7,181 nucleotides of DNA from an uncultured Lysobacteraceae bacterium (GTDB taxonomy: Bacteria > Pseudomonadota > Gammaproteobacteria > Xanthomonadales > Rhodanobacteraceae): the NCBI GenBank assembly GCA_946482585.1, contig CAMLSI010000274.1:1-7181 (forward strand), given 5' to 3'. The position numbers and the translations under genes are program-made. The notes under the pieces are model-generated. The model saw only the letters and a program-made list of their open reading frames with translations, was not told the DNA's origin and searched no databases. Below are positions 1 through 6,500 of this stretch, piece after piece; positions within the stretch are counted from its first letter, which is position 1, and each line of letters begins with the position of its first letter.

Positions 1-74
1 ACCCCGCCAGGCCCGGAAGGGAGCAACGGTAGTGAGTGATTCGGGTGCCGGGATGTGGCTGGCGGAGTTGCCGC
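1..74 (+). ncRNA. ffs: 4.5S signal recognition particle RNA (SRP RNA), 3' part
   Basis: This is the RNA scaffold of the bacterial signal recognition particle. It binds Ffh and, with FtsY, delivers ribosomes making membrane proteins to the translocon. The sequence shows the conserved domain IV: the CCC-GGAA-GGG tetraloop stem at 12-21 followed by AGCA (22-25). The conserved 3' arm then reads GTGCCGGGATGTGGCTGGC (45-63), which closely matches the E. coli 4.5S 3' arm from memory. Only about 14 nt of the 5' arm lie in the window; the rest of the hairpin and the promoter are cut off on the left. The mature 3' end is estimated from the length of the E. coli 3' arm and may be off by several bases. 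The gene faces the fds operon convergently. Confidence 0.87.
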
Positions 75-97
75 TCTGCTTGCGGCTTGTGGAGCGT

Positions 98-123
98 CCG
101 AAGCGCCGGGTGCCGGGCTTCGG
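98..123. other. Potential stem-loop downstream of ffs
   Basis: CCGAAGC (98-104) pairs with GCTTCGG (117-123). Inside it, CCGG (106-109) can pair with CCGG (113-116), leaving one bulged G and a 3-nt loop, so up to 11 pairs are possible. No T-run follows on either strand, so it does not look like a standard intrinsic terminator. It may help fold or protect the 3' end of an ffs precursor, but that is inference. Confidence 0.35.
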
Positions 124-172
124 TGAGCGTTCCGTATCCCCACCGCCCCGCCAAACGCGTTGCGTTCGGCCT

Positions 173-192
173 GCCCCTCTGACTCGAGGGGC
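173..192. other. Potential stem-loop between ffs and fdsD
   Basis: GCCCCTC (173-179) and GAGGGGC (186-192) form a perfect 7-bp stem around a 6-nt loop. No T-run follows on the + strand (CTCGGG) or on the - strand (AGGCCG). The position between two convergent units suits a transcript-end structure, but the sequence does not prove that role. Confidence 0.35.
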
Positions 193-194
193 CT

Positions 195-224
195 CGGGTA
201 GCTGATTCGACAGCCCGGTTCTTT
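195..224 (+). terminator. Candidate intrinsic terminator for transcription from ffs
   Basis: GCTG (201-204) pairs with CAGC (211-214) around a 6-nt loop. Flanking CGG/CCG pairs (195-197 with 215-217) extend the stem across a small bulge. GTTCTTT (218-224) follows immediately on the + strand, so hairpin plus T-rich tail fits a weak rho-independent terminator. It lies about 120 nt past the likely ffs end and before the convergent fdsD stop. The bulge and the imperfect T-tract keep this tentative. Confidence 0.33.
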
Positions 225-281
225 GGCGATCTCCGTCAGGGGACGCTGCGACACATGCCGATTCTGTGTGCCTGCCGTCGT

Positions 282-506
282 TCAACGCTTCGTCAGGCGT
301 CCCACCGCTTCGCGCGCGAGTTCATGCAGGCCTTCGCCGTTCGCGTCGCGGCAATGCGCGACGATCGCCGCACGCATGCGGGGTTCCCAGAAGCGTTCGA
401 GATGCGCGGCGATGCCGGCGATCGCGTCGTCGCGCTCGGGTTCCGAGGCGAAGTAGTGCGCGATGTCGTTGGCCATGGCGACGAGTCGTTCGATGTTCAG
501 GGGCAC
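282..506 (-). CDS. fdsD: NAD-dependent formate dehydrogenase, delta subunit FdsD
   Basis: This is the small (74 aa) accessory delta subunit of soluble Mo-containing formate dehydrogenase. In studied enzymes it associates with FdsA and is needed for assembly or full activity. Family hallmarks are LVAMANDIAHYF (residues 8-19), HLERFWEPRM (35-44) and GEGL (57-60). It has no Cys cluster, signal peptide or membrane segment. The only in-frame start that keeps the conserved N-terminus is a GTG at 506-504, which overlaps the fdhD end by 10 nt. A GGAG (511-508) sits only 1 nt from this GTG, too close for a usual Shine-Dalgarno, so translation probably depends on ribosomes leaving fdhD. An internal ATG at 476-474 (Met11) is possible but would remove the helix start. 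It is the last gene of the operon. Confidence 0.88.
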   Translation of the reverse strand: MPLNIERLVAMANDIAHYFASEPERDDAIAGIAAHLERFWEPRMRAAIVAHCRDANGEGLHELAREAVGRLTKR

Positions 507-1339
507 TCTCCGCGATCGCCGGCGTAGCGGCCGGCATGAGTGTAGACGGCGCAGCCGCCGGGCCGCGCGAAACCGATCAGGGTGAGGCCGGTGCTGTCCG
601 CCAGCGCGATCGCGAGCGCGGTCGGCGCCGAGATCGCCGCGAGCACGGCGATGCCTGCGCTCGCGGCCTTCATGGCCATTTCATAGCTCGCGCGACTCGT
701 GACGAGCGCGAATCCCGTGTCGACGGCGACGCGCTCTCGCTGCATCGCGCCGATGAGTTTGTCGAGCGCGTTGTGGCGGCCCACGTCTTCGCGCACGAGT
801 CGAATCGTTCCGGTCGTGTCGGCCCAGGCGGCCGCATGCGTGGCGCCGGTGGCGGCCGCAAGCGGCTGGTGCGCGGCCAGCGCGGCCAGCGCACGGTCGA
901 GCGCGGCTGCGGTCAGCTGCGGATTCGCGTCGACGCGCGGCGGCACGCGCAGCAGGTCGTCGAGATCGCGGCTGCCGCAGACGCCGCAGCCGCTGCGCCC
1001 TTCGAGGCTGCGTGCACGGCGCGCGAGCCGGGCCGCGCGTTCGGGTGGAATCGCAAGGTCGAGTTCCACGCCTTCGAGCTGCAGCGCGATGCGCACGTCC
1101 GCGAGTTCTTCGGGCGCGTCGATGATGCCCTCGCTCAACGCGAAGCCGAGCGCGAAGTCCTCGAGGTCGACCGGCGTCGCCATCATCACGGCGAAGCGCC
1201 CGCCGTTGCAGACCACCGCGACGGGCACTTCCTCGGCGATGACGTCGCCGTGTTCGTCGACCCGGCCGTCGCGCCAGCGCGCGACGACGCGACGCACGGC
1301 GCCGCGCGGCAGCGGCGCGCTGTCGCCGTCATGTTTCAT
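497..1339 (-). CDS. fdhD: Formate dehydrogenase accessory sulfurtransferase FdhD (FdsC)
   Basis: This protein (280 aa, usual for the family) matures the Mo cofactor of formate dehydrogenase. FdhD proteins accept sulfur from the cysteine desulfurase IscS and pass it to the bis-MGD cofactor before insertion; in fds operons the homologue is called FdsC. Visible signatures are the sulfur-carrying CGVC loop (Cys118 and Cys121), TGATHAAA (164-171), REDVGRHNALDKLIG (183-197), TSRASYEMAMKAASAGI (214-230) and SAPTALAI (237-244). The ATG at 1339-1337 lies 7 nt after the fdsA stop. No Shine-Dalgarno is visible before it (AATGAGCCGGCC). A 4-codon mini-ORF (ATG at 1350-1348, stop at 1338-1336) overlaps the fdsA stop and the fdhD start by ATGA at both ends, which suggests coupling. 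The protein is cytosolic. Confidence 0.93.
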   Translation of the reverse strand: MKHDGDSAPLPRGAVRRVVARWRDGRVDEHGDVIAEEVPVAVVCNGGRFAVMMATPVDLEDFALGFALSEGIIDAPEELADVRIALQLEGVELDLAIPPERAARLARRARSLEGRSGCGVCGSRDLDDLLRVPPRVDANPQLTAAALDRALAALAAHQPLAAATGATHAAAWADTTGTIRLVREDVGRHNALDKLIGAMQRERVAVDTGFALVTSRASYEMAMKAASAGIAVLAAISAPTALAIALADSTGLTLIGFARPGGCAVYTHAGRYAGDRGECP

Positions 1340-1346
1340 GGCCGGC

Positions 1347-4196
1347 TCATTGCGCGGCCGTGCGCGCTTTGTCGAGCAGATCCAGCTGCTGCTCGGTGAA
1401 CGCCTGATGGCGTCGCTGCCATTCCGACGGTTGCGAGACGCGCGTGGCCTGGACCGCGGTCACCTTGTATTCCGGGCAGTTCGTCGCCCAGTCGGAGTTC
1501 TCGGTCGTGACCACGTTGGCGCCCGATTCCGGAAAATGGAAGGTCGTATAGACCACGCCGGGTTGCATGCGGTCGGAGAGGCGCGCGCGCAGCACGGTAT
1601 CGCCCGCGCGACTCTCGATGCCGACCCAGTCGCCGTCGGCGATGCCGCGCAGCTCGGCGTCGTGCGGGTGCAGCTCGAGCACGTCCTCGTCGTGCCAGAC
1701 CACGTTCGGCGTGCGGCGCGTCTGCGCACCGACGTTGTATTGCGACAGGATTCGGCCCGTGGTCAGCAGCAGCGGGAAGCGCGCGTTGACTTTCTCCTCG
1801 GTCGGCACGTACGCGGTGAGCATGAATCTGCCCTTGCCGCGCACGAACTCGTCGACGTGCATGGTCGGCGTGCCGTCGGGATGCTCGGCATTGCACGGCC
1901 ATTGGATCGAGCCGAGCTCGTCGAGCCGCGCGTAGCTGACGCCGGTGAAGGTCGGCGTCAGTGCCGCGATCTCGTCCATGATCTGCGACGGGTCTCGGTA
2001 GTTCATCGGATAGCCCATGGCTTGCGCGATCATTTGCGTGACTTCCCAGTCCGCATAGCCGGCCTTCGGCGCCATCACGCGGCGCACGCGCGAGATGCGG
2101 CGTTCGGCGTTCGTGAACGTGCCGTCCTTTTCGAGAAACGAACTGCCCGGCAGGAACACGTGCGCGAACTTGGCCGATTCGGTCAGGAACAGATCCTGCA
2201 CGACCACGCATTCCATCGCGCCCAGTGCGGCGGTCACGTGCTGCGTGTTCGGATCGCTCTGCGCGATGTCTTCGCCCTCGATGTAGATTCCGCGGAAGCT
2301 GCCGTCGAGCGCGGCTTCGAACATGTTCGGAATGCGCAGTCCCGGCTCGTCGTGGAGCGGCACGCCCCAGGCGCGCTCGAAGCTCTCGCGCACGGCCTTG
2401 TCCGACACGTGGCGATAGCCCGGAAACTCGTGCGGAAACGAGCCCATGTCGCAGGAACCCTGCACGTTGTTCTGGCCGCGCAGCGGATTCACGCCGACGC
2501 CGACGCGGCCGATGTTGCCGGTCGCCATCGCCAGGTTCGCGATCGCCATGACTGCGGTCGAACCCTGCGAATGCTCGGTGACGCCGAGGCCGTAGTAGAT
2601 CGCCGCATTGCCGCCGGTCGCGTAGAGCCGCGCCGCGGCGCGCACGTCGGCGGCGGGCACGCCGGTTTCGGCCTCGAGTGCCTCGGGCGAGTGCGCCGGC
2701 TGCGCGATGAAGGCGCGCCATTTCGCGAACGCGGCCGCTTCGCAGCGGGCCGCGACGAAGGCTTCATCGACGAGATTCTCGGTGACGATGACGTGCGCGA
2801 GCGCGTTGAGCACCGCAACGTTGGTGCCCGGGCGGAGTTTCAGGTGATGCTGCGCCTCGATATGGGGCGTGCGTACGAGATCGATGCGGCGCGGATCGAC
2901 GACGATGAGCTTCGCGCCCTCGCGCAGGCGCTGCTTGAGCTGCGACGCGAACACCGGATGGCCGTCGGTCGGATTCGCGCCGATCACGAGCACGACGTCA
3001 GCTTGCCGCACCGAATCGAAGTCCTGCGTGCCGGCCGATTCGCCGAGCGTCTGCTTGAGCCCGTAGCCGGTCGGTGAATGACAGACGCGCGCGCAGGTAT
3101 CGACGTTGTTGGTGCCGAGCGCCGCGCGCACGAGCTTCTGCACGAGGTAGGTTTCTTCGTTGGTGCAGCGCGACGAGGTGATGCCGCCGACCGCGTGCCG
3201 GCCATAGGCCGCCTGGATACGCTTGAATTCGGAGGCGACGTGCGCGATCGCGGCTTCCCAGCTGACGGGCTGCCACGGATCGCTGATGCGCTTGCGCAGC
3301 AGCGGCGTCGTGATGCGGTCCTTGTGCGTCGCATAGCCGAGCGCGAAGCGGCCCTTGACGCAGGAATGGCCGTGGTTCGCGTGCCCGTCCTGGTTCGGCA
3401 CCATGCGCACGAGTTCTTCGCCCTTCATTTCGGCGCGGAACGAGCAGCCGACCCCGCAGTAGGCGCAGGTCGTCACGACGCTGCGTTCGGGTTGACCGAG
3501 TTCGATCAGCGATTTCTCGGTCAGCGTCGCGGTCGGGCAGGCCTGCACGCAGGCGCCGCAGCTCACGCATTCGGAATCGAGGAACGACTGGTTCTGGCTG
3601 GCCGAAACAGCGGAGTCGAAGCCGCGGCCCTGTATCGTCAGCGCGAATGTGCCCTGTACTTCGTCGCAGGCGCGTACGCAGCGCGAACAGACGATGCACT
3701 TGGACGGATCGAACGTGAAATACGGATTGCTCTCGTCCTTCTTCGCGCCGAGATGATTGGCGCCGTCGTAGCCGTAGCGCACTTCGCGCAGGCCGACCGC
3801 GCCGGCCATGTCCTGCAGTTCGCAGTGGCCGTTGGTCGGGCAGGTCAGGCAATCGAGCGGATGGTCGGAAATGTACAATTCCATTACGTTGCGCCGGAGC
3901 TTGCCGAGCTTCGGCGTCTGCGTCCGCACCTTCATGCCCGCGGCGACCGGCGTCGTGCACGACGCGGGATAGCCTTTGCGGCCCTCGATCTCGACGAGGC
4001 AGAGGCGGCAGGAGCCGAACGCATCGAGCATCTCGGTCGCGCAGAGTTTCGGGATCGCGGTGCCGATCAGCGCGGCGGCGCGCAGTATCGAAGTGCCTTC
4101 CGGCACGCTGACGGTGCGGCCGTCGATGTCGAGCGTGACGAGAGCGTCGGATTTCGGCGCCGGCGTGCCCAGGTCGGTTTCGGCGATGGAAAGCAT
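1347..4196 (-). CDS. fdsA: NAD-dependent formate dehydrogenase, catalytic alpha subunit FdsA (Mo-bis-MGD)
   Basis: FdsA (949 aa, close to the 950-960 aa of known members) oxidises formate to CO2 and passes two electrons into an Fe-S chain. In order: an N-terminal ferredoxin domain with 2Fe-2S ligands C52, C63, C66, C80; a His-ligated 4Fe-4S site H112, C116, C119, C125; two ferredoxin-type 4Fe-4S motifs (C167/170/173/177 and C210/213/216/220); the cluster next to Mo (C244, C247, C251, C279); then the molybdopterin oxidoreductase domain. The Mo ligand is Cys372 in VCHSPTG, with His373 and Arg573 (NPLRGQNNVQG) as the other expected active-site residues; no selenocysteine codon is used. The MGD-binding C-terminal domain covers about 803-912. 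There is no twin-arginine signal, so it is cytosolic. The start is well set by AGGAGGAG just upstream. A 49-nt gap separates it from fdsB. Confidence 0.97.
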   Translation of the reverse strand: MLSIAETDLGTPAPKSDALVTLDIDGRTVSVPEGTSILRAAALIGTAIPKLCATEMLDAFGSCRLCLVEIEGRKGYPASCTTPVAAGMKVRTQTPKLGKLRRNVMELYISDHPLDCLTCPTNGHCELQDMAGAVGLREVRYGYDGANHLGAKKDESNPYFTFDPSKCIVCSRCVRACDEVQGTFALTIQGRGFDSAVSASQNQSFLDSECVSCGACVQACPTATLTEKSLIELGQPERSVVTTCAYCGVGCSFRAEMKGEELVRMVPNQDGHANHGHSCVKGRFALGYATHKDRITTPLLRKRISDPWQPVSWEAAIAHVASEFKRIQAAYGRHAVGGITSSRCTNEETYLVQKLVRAALGTNNVDTCARVCHSPTGYGLKQTLGESAGTQDFDSVRQADVVLVIGANPTDGHPVFASQLKQRLREGAKLIVVDPRRIDLVRTPHIEAQHHLKLRPGTNVAVLNALAHVIVTENLVDEAFVAARCEAAAFAKWRAFIAQPAHSPEALEAETGVPAADVRAAARLYATGGNAAIYYGLGVTEHSQGSTAVMAIANLAMATGNIGRVGVGVNPLRGQNNVQGSCDMGSFPHEFPGYRHVSDKAVRESFERAWGVPLHDEPGLRIPNMFEAALDGSFRGIYIEGEDIAQSDPNTQHVTAALGAMECVVVQDLFLTESAKFAHVFLPGSSFLEKDGTFTNAERRISRVRRVMAPKAGYADWEVTQMIAQAMGYPMNYRDPSQIMDEIAALTPTFTGVSYARLDELGSIQWPCNAEHPDGTPTMHVDEFVRGKGRFMLTAYVPTEEKVNARFPLLLTTGRILSQYNVGAQTRRTPNVVWHDEDVLELHPHDAELRGIADGDWVGIESRAGDTVLRARLSDRMQPGVVYTTFHFPESGANVVTTENSDWATNCPEYKVTAVQATRVSQPSEWQRRHQAFTEQQLDLLDKARTAAQ

Positions 4197-4200
4197 GGAA

Positions 4201-4208
4201 CTCCTCCT
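4201..4208 (-). promoter_or_regulatory. Strong ribosome binding site of fdsA
   Basis: The - strand reads AGGAGGAG (4208-4201), then TTCC, then the fdsA ATG (4196-4194). It is the best Shine-Dalgarno in the window. It fixes the fdsA start and allows fdsA to be initiated independently of fdsB, from which it is separated by the largest gap in the operon. Confidence 0.8.
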
Positions 4209-4245
4209 GCGCTGACGCGCGGATTCTTTCAGGTCGCGCCGGCGT

Positions 4246-5784
4246 TCATCGTGCGAGACCGAAATCTTCGGGATAGTGGTCGAGCGCGCTCAGCACCGGA
4301 AACGGAGCCATTCCGCCGAGCGCACACAGCGATCCGTCGATCAGTGTGTCGCAGAGATCGCGCAGCAGCGCTTCGTTGCGCGTCGGCTCGACGCCGGCGC
4401 GGATGCGGTCCAGGACTTCGACGCCGCGTGTCGAACCGATGCGGCACGGCGTGCATTTGCCGCAGGACTCGACGGCGCAGAATTCCAGCGCGAAGCGCGC
4501 CTGCGCCGCCATGTCGACTGTATCGTCGAACACGACGACGCCGCCGTGGCCGAGCATGCCGCCGACCGCGGCGATCGCCTCGTAGTCGATCGCGGTATCG
4601 AGCGCCGCATCGGGCAGGTAGGCGCCGAGCGGTCCGCCGACCTGTACGGCGCGGATGGGGCGCCCGCTCGCGGTGCCGCCGGCGAAATCCTGCAGCAGCT
4701 CGCGCAGCGTCAGGCCGAACGCCTTTTCGACGAGGCCGCCACGGCGCACGTTGCCGGCGAGCTGCAGCGGAATCGTGCCGCGCGAGCGTCCGGTGCCGAA
4801 GTCGCGGTAGAACGCGGCGCCGCGCGCGAGGATCAGCGGCACGCTCGCGAGCGTGACGACGTTGTTGACCACGGTCGGCTGTCCGAACAATCCCTCGATC
4901 GCCGGCAGCGGCGGTTTCACGCGGACCTGGCCGCGGCGTCCTTCCAGGGATTCGAGCAGCGCGGTTTCCTCGCCGCAGATATAGGCGCCCGCGCCGAGCC
5001 GCGCGTGCAGGCGGAAGCGCCTGCCGCTGCCGGCGACATCGTCGCCGAGCCAGCCGGCTGCGGCGGCGTGCGCGATCGCATCGGAGAACACGCGGAATGC
5101 GCGCGGATATTCGCTGCGGATATAGACGTAGCCCTCGGTCGCGCCGACCGCGAGTCCTGCGATCAGCATGCCTTCGATCAGCGAATACGGATCGCCCTCG
5201 AGCGTGAGCCGGTCGGCATACGTGCCCGAATCGCCTTCGTCGGCATTGCAGACGATGTACTTCTGCGCGGCCGTCGCGTCGGCACAGGTCTTCCACTTGA
5301 TGCCGGCCGGGAACGCCGCGCCGCCGCGGCCGCGCAGGCCGGAATCGAGCACTTCCTGCACGATCTGCGCAGGCGCCAGCGCGAGCGCGCGCCGCAGACC
5401 CTGCCAGCCGTCATGCGCGGCGTAGTCGTCCGGATCCAGCGGGTCGATGACACCGATGCGGCGATAGGTCAGGCGTTCCTGCTCCTTCAGGAACGGTATC
5501 TCGTCGGTGATGCCGAGCCGAAGCGCATGCGCGCCGCCGGCGAGGAAGTCCGCGTCGAACAGGCTGTCGACGTCGGCGACGTCGACCGGGCCGTAGGCGA
5601 TGCGTCCTCCGGGCGTGGCGACTTCGACCAGCGGTTCGAGCCAGAACAGCGCGCGCGAGCCGTTGCGCACGAGGCGAATCGCGTCGCCGCGCTGTCGCGC
5701 GAGCGCCGCGATGCGGGCGGCCACGGCGTCGGCGCCGACGGACAGCGCGGCCGAATCGGCCGGCACGTAGACGGTGACCGTCAC
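4246..5784 (-). CDS. fdsB: NAD-dependent formate dehydrogenase, beta subunit FdsB (FMN/NAD+ diaphorase)
   Basis: FdsB (512 aa) is the NuoF/HoxF-like diaphorase subunit that collects electrons from FdsA/FdsG and reduces NAD+ at an FMN. Residues 1 to about 100 form a cysteine-free N-terminal domain typical of FdsB. The FMN/NAD part includes GLRGRGGAAFPAGIKWK (149-165), CNADEGDSGTYADR (179-192) and GAGAYICGEETALLESLEG (264-282). An SLBB-like region follows, then the 4Fe-4S site ESCGKCTPC (C441, C444, C447) with the fourth ligand C487. The start is a GTG (5784-5782) that overlaps the fdsG stop as GTGA, with GGAG (5796-5793) 8 nt upstream; no better in-frame start fits the conserved N-terminus. 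The frame stays open further upstream, but that part is antisense to fdsG. Complex I NuoF is excluded by the FdsA and FdhD neighbours. Confidence 0.96.
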   Translation of the reverse strand: MTVTVYVPADSAALSVGADAVAARIAALARQRGDAIRLVRNGSRALFWLEPLVEVATPGGRIAYGPVDVADVDSLFDADFLAGGAHALRLGITDEIPFLKEQERLTYRRIGVIDPLDPDDYAAHDGWQGLRRALALAPAQIVQEVLDSGLRGRGGAAFPAGIKWKTCADATAAQKYIVCNADEGDSGTYADRLTLEGDPYSLIEGMLIAGLAVGATEGYVYIRSEYPRAFRVFSDAIAHAAAAGWLGDDVAGSGRRFRLHARLGAGAYICGEETALLESLEGRRGQVRVKPPLPAIEGLFGQPTVVNNVVTLASVPLILARGAAFYRDFGTGRSRGTIPLQLAGNVRRGGLVEKAFGLTLRELLQDFAGGTASGRPIRAVQVGGPLGAYLPDAALDTAIDYEAIAAVGGMLGHGGVVVFDDTVDMAAQARFALEFCAVESCGKCTPCRIGSTRGVEVLDRIRAGVEPTRNEALLRDLCDTLIDGSLCALGGMAPFPVLSALDHYPEDFGLAR

Positions 5785-6302
5785 GGCGTCGTCTCCAGCG
5801 CGTCGATGAGATCGGCGAGACGCTGCGGCGTGACGCGACCGACGAGCTCGCCGTCGACGAGCAGCGCCGGCGACAGCGCGCAGTTGCCGAGGCAGTACGC
5901 CGGTTCCAGCGTCACCGCGCCGTTCGCGCTGGTCGCGTGGTAGTCGATGCCGAGACGCTGTCTGGCCTGCGCCTCGAGCGCGGCAGAACCCATGGCCTGG
6001 CAGCTCTCCGCACGACAGAGCTGCAGCACGTGCCGGCCCGGCGCCGCGGTGCGGAAATGATGGTAGAAGCTGAGGACGCCATGCACGTCGGCGCGAGAAA
6101 GGTTCAGCGCGTGAGCGATCATGGGTACGGCGGCGGCGGGTACGTAGCCCAGCGCATCCTGGACCGCGTGCAGCAGCGGCAGCAGGGCGCCGGGCAGGTC
6201 GCGGCACGCGGCGATCGCGTCGGCGACCGCGGCGCGTTCGTGCGGCGCGGGGCCGGGGTCCTTCAACGGGATCGCAGCGGGCTTGAGGCTGGCTGACGAC
6301 AT
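5781..6302 (-). CDS. fdsG: NAD-dependent formate dehydrogenase, gamma subunit FdsG (2Fe-2S, NuoE-like)
   Basis: FdsG (173 aa, normal size) is a NuoE-like thioredoxin-fold ferredoxin that carries one 2Fe-2S cluster and contacts FdsB in the diaphorase module. The four ligands are C96 and C101 (LCRAESC) and C137 and C141 (YCLGNC). A helical N-terminal part (about 24-85) includes LLPLLHAVQDALGYVP (40-55) and VHGVLSFYHHFR (73-84), the usual NuoE features. I chose the ATG at 6302-6300 because it sits 12 nt after AGGAG (6319-6315) and matches the family N-terminus. The reading frame runs open to about 7067, but only because it is antisense to dnaX. It is the first gene of the operon; its stop overlaps the fdsB GTG, so the two subunits are translationally coupled. 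Confidence 0.95.
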   Translation of the reverse strand: MSSASLKPAAIPLKDPGPAPHERAAVADAIAACRDLPGALLPLLHAVQDALGYVPAAAVPMIAHALNLSRADVHGVLSFYHHFRTAAPGRHVLQLCRAESCQAMGSAALEAQARQRLGIDYHATSANGAVTLEPAYCLGNCALSPALLVDGELVGRVTPQRLADLIDALETTP

Positions 6303-6349
6303 ATCGGTGGCGTTCTCCTGGCGGGCGTGCCGGGACGCCGCGTGGGACA

Positions 6350-6377
6350 AGCCTAGACCAACGCGTCGAAAACAACA
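6350..6377 (-). promoter_or_regulatory. Candidate sigma70-type promoter of the fds operon
   Basis: On the - strand, TGTTGT (6377-6372) and TAGGCT (6355-6350) are 16 nt apart and lie in the only A/T-rich part of the intergenic region. They would start transcription about 40 nt before the fdsG ATG. Both hexamers match consensus poorly, as expected of a regulated promoter, so this is a guess guided by position. Confidence 0.25.
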
Positions 6378-6387
6378 CGCCTGCGCG

Positions 6388-6402
6388 CGGAACGCGCTTC
6401 CG
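6388..6402. repeat. 15-bp inverted repeat, possible operator upstream of fdsG
   Basis: CGGAA (6388-6392) and TTCCG (6398-6402) are perfect inverted arms around CGCGC. The site lies about 10 nt upstream of the candidate fdsG -35, where an activator would bind. The arms are short in a G+C-rich region, so chance is a real possibility. Confidence 0.3.
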
Positions 6403-6445
6403 GCGCGGACCGTGCCGCCGCTGGCATCCTCGGCGAGGAGCGGCC

Positions 6446-6471
6446 GCCCCGTGGCATCACGCCCCGTGGCA
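6446..6471 (+). repeat. Two copies of an 11-nt direct repeat upstream of dnaX
   Basis: GCCCCGTGGCA occurs at 6446-6456 and again at 6461-6471, a 15-nt period. The second copy runs into the candidate dnaX -10 element. The repeat could be a small tandem duplication or two sites for one DNA-binding protein; the sequence does not decide between them. Confidence 0.6.
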
Positions 6472-6475
6472 CAAT
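6467..6475 (+). promoter_or_regulatory. Candidate extended -10 promoter of dnaX
   Basis: TGG followed by CACAAT (6470-6475) fits an extended -10 element (TGn plus 4 of 6 matches to TATAAT). Transcription would start near 6482, leaving a short leader of about 19 nt that still contains the ribosome binding site AAGGA (6490-6494). No clear -35 hexamer is present at 16-18 nt spacing, which an extended -10 can tolerate. Confidence 0.42.
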
Positions 6476-6500
6476 CGGCGCTTGGTCCGAAGGAAACGGC

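Noticed and set aside
3075..3086. Possible selenocysteine formate dehydrogenase.
   Set aside because: The Mo ligand position in VCHSPTG is an ordinary Cys codon (TGT), not TGA, and the frame is intact without recoding.
699..5943. Very long open frames on the + strand across the operon (for example 699-3077, 3078-4856 and 4276-5943).
   Set aside because: They are antisense to fdhD, fdsA and fdsB, have Arg/Ala-rich composition without domains, and arise because stops are rare in G+C-rich DNA.
1347..6302. Complex I fragment (nuoEFG) or bidirectional hydrogenase diaphorase (hoxEFU).
   Set aside because: The NuoG-like protein carries a full formate dehydrogenase Mo domain with Cys372/His373/Arg573, and fdhD and fdsD follow it.
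6467..6482. Sigma54 -24/-12 promoter, TGGCAC with GC at the correct distance (6480-6481).
   Set aside because: The -12 element lacks the TT, and the predicted transcription start (about 6493) would fall within the dnaX ribosome binding site; a housekeeping gene is also an unlikely sigma54 target.
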